Of a DNA stretch of 7,363 bases, positions 5,400 through 7,363 are shown one piece after another. Location of the stretch: positions 1 through 7,363 of the forward strand of contig CAIZLI010000098.1 of the NCBI GenBank assembly GCA_903933765.1, written 5' to 3'. The translations under genes were made by a program, and so were the position numbers. The DNA comes from an uncultured Bacteroidota bacterium. Lineage in GTDB: Bacteria; Bacteroidota; Bacteroidia; Chitinophagales; Chitinophagaceae. Position 1 is the first letter of the stretch. The number at the start of each line of letters is the position of its first letter. The notes under the pieces are model-generated. The model was not told where the DNA came from. It did not search any database and saw only the letters and a program-made list of their open reading frames with translations.

Positions 5400-6797
5400 G
5401 TGCAAGAAAATACAACAACAAATAGTCTCCAACCAAAATTAGGTTTAAGAGCGGCAAGCTTTTTAGTGATAAGTGTGATCATAGGTTCTGGGGTGTTTAA
5501 AAAAATTGCACCAATGGCACAGGAGTTGGGCACCCCTTGGTTGATTTTACTATGTTGGTTGATTGCAGGCATTGTAAGTCTTGCAGGTGCTTTGTGTACA
5601 GCAGAATTAGTGAGCATGTATCCGAATTCTGGTGGCGAATACAATTATTTTCAAAAAATTTACGGACGATTTTTTTCTTTTTTATACGGCTGGGCTAGTT
5701 TTGCTGTTATTAAGACCGCAGCAATTAGTGCCTTAGCCTATATTTTTGCACAGTCATTAAATAGTTTATTTCCATTGCCTGTTTTGGATTCGGATATTAC
5801 TTTTTTAGGACTGCATATATTTGAAAACTTATCCATTAAATTATTGGCTGCCTTATTGATTCTATTATTAACCTTATTGAATTATAGAGGTGTACAATTT
5901 GCAGAAAAGTTAAGTAGTGTATTGACCTATGCTATGTTAGCTGCCATTGCATTTTTTTTAGTAGTAGGACTTGGTTCGGACAAAGGGAGTATGACCCATC
6001 TTACAACTAATGCAAATGGTTTTAATACAGATCTGAATGGATGGACATTGATGAAAGCCTTATTTTTAGCTAGCTTAGGCGCATTTTGGGGTTATGATGG
6101 ATGGAATAATATTGCATTTATTGGGGAGGAAATTAAAAATCCAAAACGCAATCTCCCTTTAGCCTTAGGATTAGGAACGCTGGGGGTGATGGCAGTATAC
6201 GTATTAATCAATTTCGTTTTTCTATATGTCATGCCAATTGATTTTTTCATTCAATTGAATGTCACACCCAATAAAATTGCTGCAGTAGAAGTGGCAGGTC
6301 AACTGAGTGGGCCTGTTGGTATGGCGCTTGTGGCATCTTTGATTTTAGTGACCACTATGAATTCTACCAATAGTAGTATTTTAATGTCTGCCCGTATGTT
6401 ATACGCTATGTCAAGGGATAAGACATTTTTTAAACAAGCGGCATCGGTGCATCCAAAATACAATACACCTGACAAGGCATTGTTTATTCAAGCAATTTGG
6501 GCAATCCTATTATTATTCTCAGGAAGTTTTGATCAATTAACAGATATGCTTGTCTTTGCTGCGTTTCTTTTTTATGCGGCCACTGCAGTAGGATTGATCT
6601 ATTTAAGAATAAAAGCTCCAAACATGGAAAGAGGATATAAAGTCATTGGGTATCCAGTCGTGCCTATTTTATTTTTATTTTTCTGTATCACCATTTGTAT
6701 CATGACATTGATCAACCAGCCTTTTGAAGCAATGATGGGTCTGGTTTTAATTGCTTCAGGATTACCAGTTTATTGGTGGTTGGGTAGCGAAAAATAA
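5400..6797 (+). CDS. APC-superfamily amino acid permease
   Basis: A 465-residue inner-membrane transporter with about 12 hydrophobic segments, typical of the amino acid-polyamine-organocation superfamily (COG0531-like, LAT/YfnA-type). Family landmarks: the helix-1 break IIGSGVF (27-33), helix 2 leading to AELVSMYPNSGGEYNYF (68-84), helix 6 GAFWGYDGWNN (227-237) followed by GEEIKNPKRNLP (242-253), and SARMLYAMSRD (330-340) after helix 8. No ATG is available near the N terminus. I chose GTG at 5400, 10 nt after the epimerase stop, in an A-rich context, giving 14 residues before the usual LGL entry to helix 1. TTG at 5370 is the alternative and would overlap the epimerase gene by 20 bp (475 residues). 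Its place as the last gene of the cluster suggests import of the D-amino acid or peptide product used by the two upstream enzymes. Specificity cannot be read from the sequence. Confidence 0.87.
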   Translation: MQENTTTNSLQPKLGLRAASFLVISVIIGSGVFKKIAPMAQELGTPWLILLCWLIAGIVSLAGALCTAELVSMYPNSGGEYNYFQKIYGRFFSFLYGWASFAVIKTAAISALAYIFAQSLNSLFPLPVLDSDITFLGLHIFENLSIKLLAALLILLLTLLNYRGVQFAEKLSSVLTYAMLAAIAFFLVVGLGSDKGSMTHLTTNANGFNTDLNGWTLMKALFLASLGAFWGYDGWNNIAFIGEEIKNPKRNLPLALGLGTLGVMAVYVLINFVFLYVMPIDFFIQLNVTPNKIAAVEVAGQLSGPVGMALVASLILVTTMNSTNSSILMSARMLYAMSRDKTFFKQAASVHPKYNTPDKALFIQAIWAILLLFSGSFDQLTDMLVFAAFLFYAATAVGLIYLRIKAPNMERGYKVIGYPVVPILFLFFCITICIMTLINQPFEAMMGLVLIASGLPVYWWLGSEK

Positions 6798-7363
6798 TTT
6801 TTGATAATTGTTTCTTTTTCTTTTTCAAGATAACTTATATAAGACTCCGCAATTGGAGACAATCTTTTTTCTTTAAGCCAAATTAATCTCCAAGTGGTTT
6901 GTATAGGCAATCCTTTCATTGAAATAATCTTAAGTAATCCAGATTCAATTTCATTTCTTATACCAATTAATGGCATAATGGATAAGCCCAGCCCAGCAAT
7001 CACTGATTGTTTTACAGCTTCATTTGAAGTTAATTCGATTTTCTTTTTTATTTTAATTTTATTTTTTTCAATAAAATTTTCCATAACAAGTCTTGTTCTA
7101 GAACCCTCTTCTCTAAATAAGAAAGTACTATCTGATATTGCTTTATCTCCAGTTAATAAAGTATTATTTGAACTATTGCCAATTAGGAATAGTTCATTTT
7201 TAATTAAATCAAAATTTTCAAATTTGATATTATCTGGATCATGTGAAATCAATGCAAAATCTATTTCATATTGCAATAAACTACTAAGTACTTTACTGTA
7301 ATTTGTTACATCCATAGTTAAATCAACCCCACTGTTTTGTTTTAAGTAGTCTCCTAAAAAATA
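6770..7363 (-). CDS. LysR-type transcriptional regulator, effector-binding domain (5' end outside window)
   Basis: The visible 197 codons are the C-terminal part of a LysR-type regulator. The ATG at 7315 is not the start: the frame stays open to the window edge, and the 16 residues before it (LGDYLKQNSGVDLT and neighbours) continue the domain. The DNA-binding helix-turn-helix is outside the window. Domain marks: VDLTMDVTNYSKVLSSLLQYEIDFALISH (first sub-domain), LFREEGSRTRLVMENFI (the effector-pocket EEGSxTR motif of CbbR-like members), and LTSNEAVKQSVIAGLGLSIMPLIGI (second sub-domain), then RLIWLKEKRLSPIAESYISYLEK. It converges on the permease with a 28-bp 3' overlap. It could sense the D-amino acid handled by the neighbouring cluster, but LysR genes normally lie divergent from their target, so its target may instead be to the right. 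The gene is far more AT-rich than its neighbours (12-25% GC in the 60-bp stretches counted). Confidence 0.9.
   Translation of the reverse strand, partial: YFLGDYLKQNSGVDLTMDVTNYSKVLSSLLQYEIDFALISHDPDNIKFENFDLIKNELFLIGNSSNNTLLTGDKAISDSTFLFREEGSRTRLVMENFIEKNKIKIKKKIELTSNEAVKQSVIAGLGLSIMPLIGIRNEIESGLLKIISMKGLPIQTTWRLIWLKEKRLSPIAESYISYLEKEKETIIKNYFSLPNHQ

Larger units (their letters stand above)
1111..6797 (+). other. Predicted five-gene transcription unit for D-amino-acid salvage
   Basis: Five genes on one strand with gaps of 24, 55, 3 and 10 bp and no terminator-like hairpin between them: plug-domain protein, exported deacylase, dgcN-like, dgcA-like, permease. The 55-bp gap before the dgcN-like gene is the only place where an internal promoter would fit, and I found no convincing element there. 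The unit is an inference from spacing and shared theme. The link of the plug gene to the pathway is the weakest part. Confidence 0.55.

Noticed and set aside
5345..5644. Minus-strand frame over the epimerase/permease junction
   Set aside because: It is fully covered by the two sense genes and lacks any recognisable feature.
6894..7301. Plus-strand frame of 135 codons opposite the LysR gene
   Set aside because: It reads the antisense of a clear LysR effector domain; the Ile/Phe/Ser-rich translation is what AT-rich antisense gives.

Overview
The window looks like a chromosomal segment of a low-GC member of the Bacteroidota, most likely of the Chitinophagaceae type. This is inferred from a SusC-style TonB plug sequence, signal peptides of the 'A/S-before-Q' kind, A-rich sequence rather than strong Shine-Dalgarno sites before most starts, and a few matches to the Bacteroidota -7 promoter element TAnnTTTG. 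No species can be named from sequence alone.

Layout. Positions 1-272 hold the 3' end of a beta-CASP metallo-beta-lactamase-fold RNase/hydrolase gene (+). It converges on a complete SRAP-family (YedK/HMCES-like) DNA-protein crosslink gene at 316-1047 (-). A 63-bp divergent gap (1048-1110) precedes a run of five same-strand genes: a secreted protein consisting of only a SusC-like TonB plug domain (1111-1668), an exported D-aminoacylase-like amidohydrolase (1693-3213), a DUF1611 protein matching the D-glutamate N-acetyltransferase DgcN (3269-4318), an enolase-superfamily racemase/epimerase of the DgcA or dipeptide-epimerase type (4322-5389), and an APC-family amino acid permease (start near 5370/5400, end 6797). 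A LysR-type regulator, cut by the right edge, lies on the opposite strand (6770-7363) and overlaps the permease 3' end by 28 bp.

How the genes may work together. The last four plus-strand genes read as a D-amino-acid salvage unit. The exported deacylase would free D-amino acids, probably D-Glu-type, from N-acyl forms in the periplasm, and the permease would import them. The DUF1611 enzyme would N-acetylate D-Glu in the cytoplasm and the enolase-superfamily enzyme would invert the alpha carbon, giving N-acetyl-L-Glu and finally L-Glu. The source could be peptidoglycan turnover or environmental D-amino acids. The dgcN-dgcA pairing is established knowledge. The extension to an exported deacylase, a permease, a plug-only protein and a convergent LysR regulator is inference from gene order.

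The most unusual items are the barrel-less plug protein, an Asp at the bridging-Cys position of the D-aminoacylase, loss of the Arg24 equivalent in the epimerase, the non-ATG start of the permease, the very AT-rich LysR gene, and a perfect 11-bp inverted repeat inside the SRAP gene. No tRNA, rRNA, CRISPR array, insertion sequence or convincing terminator was found.
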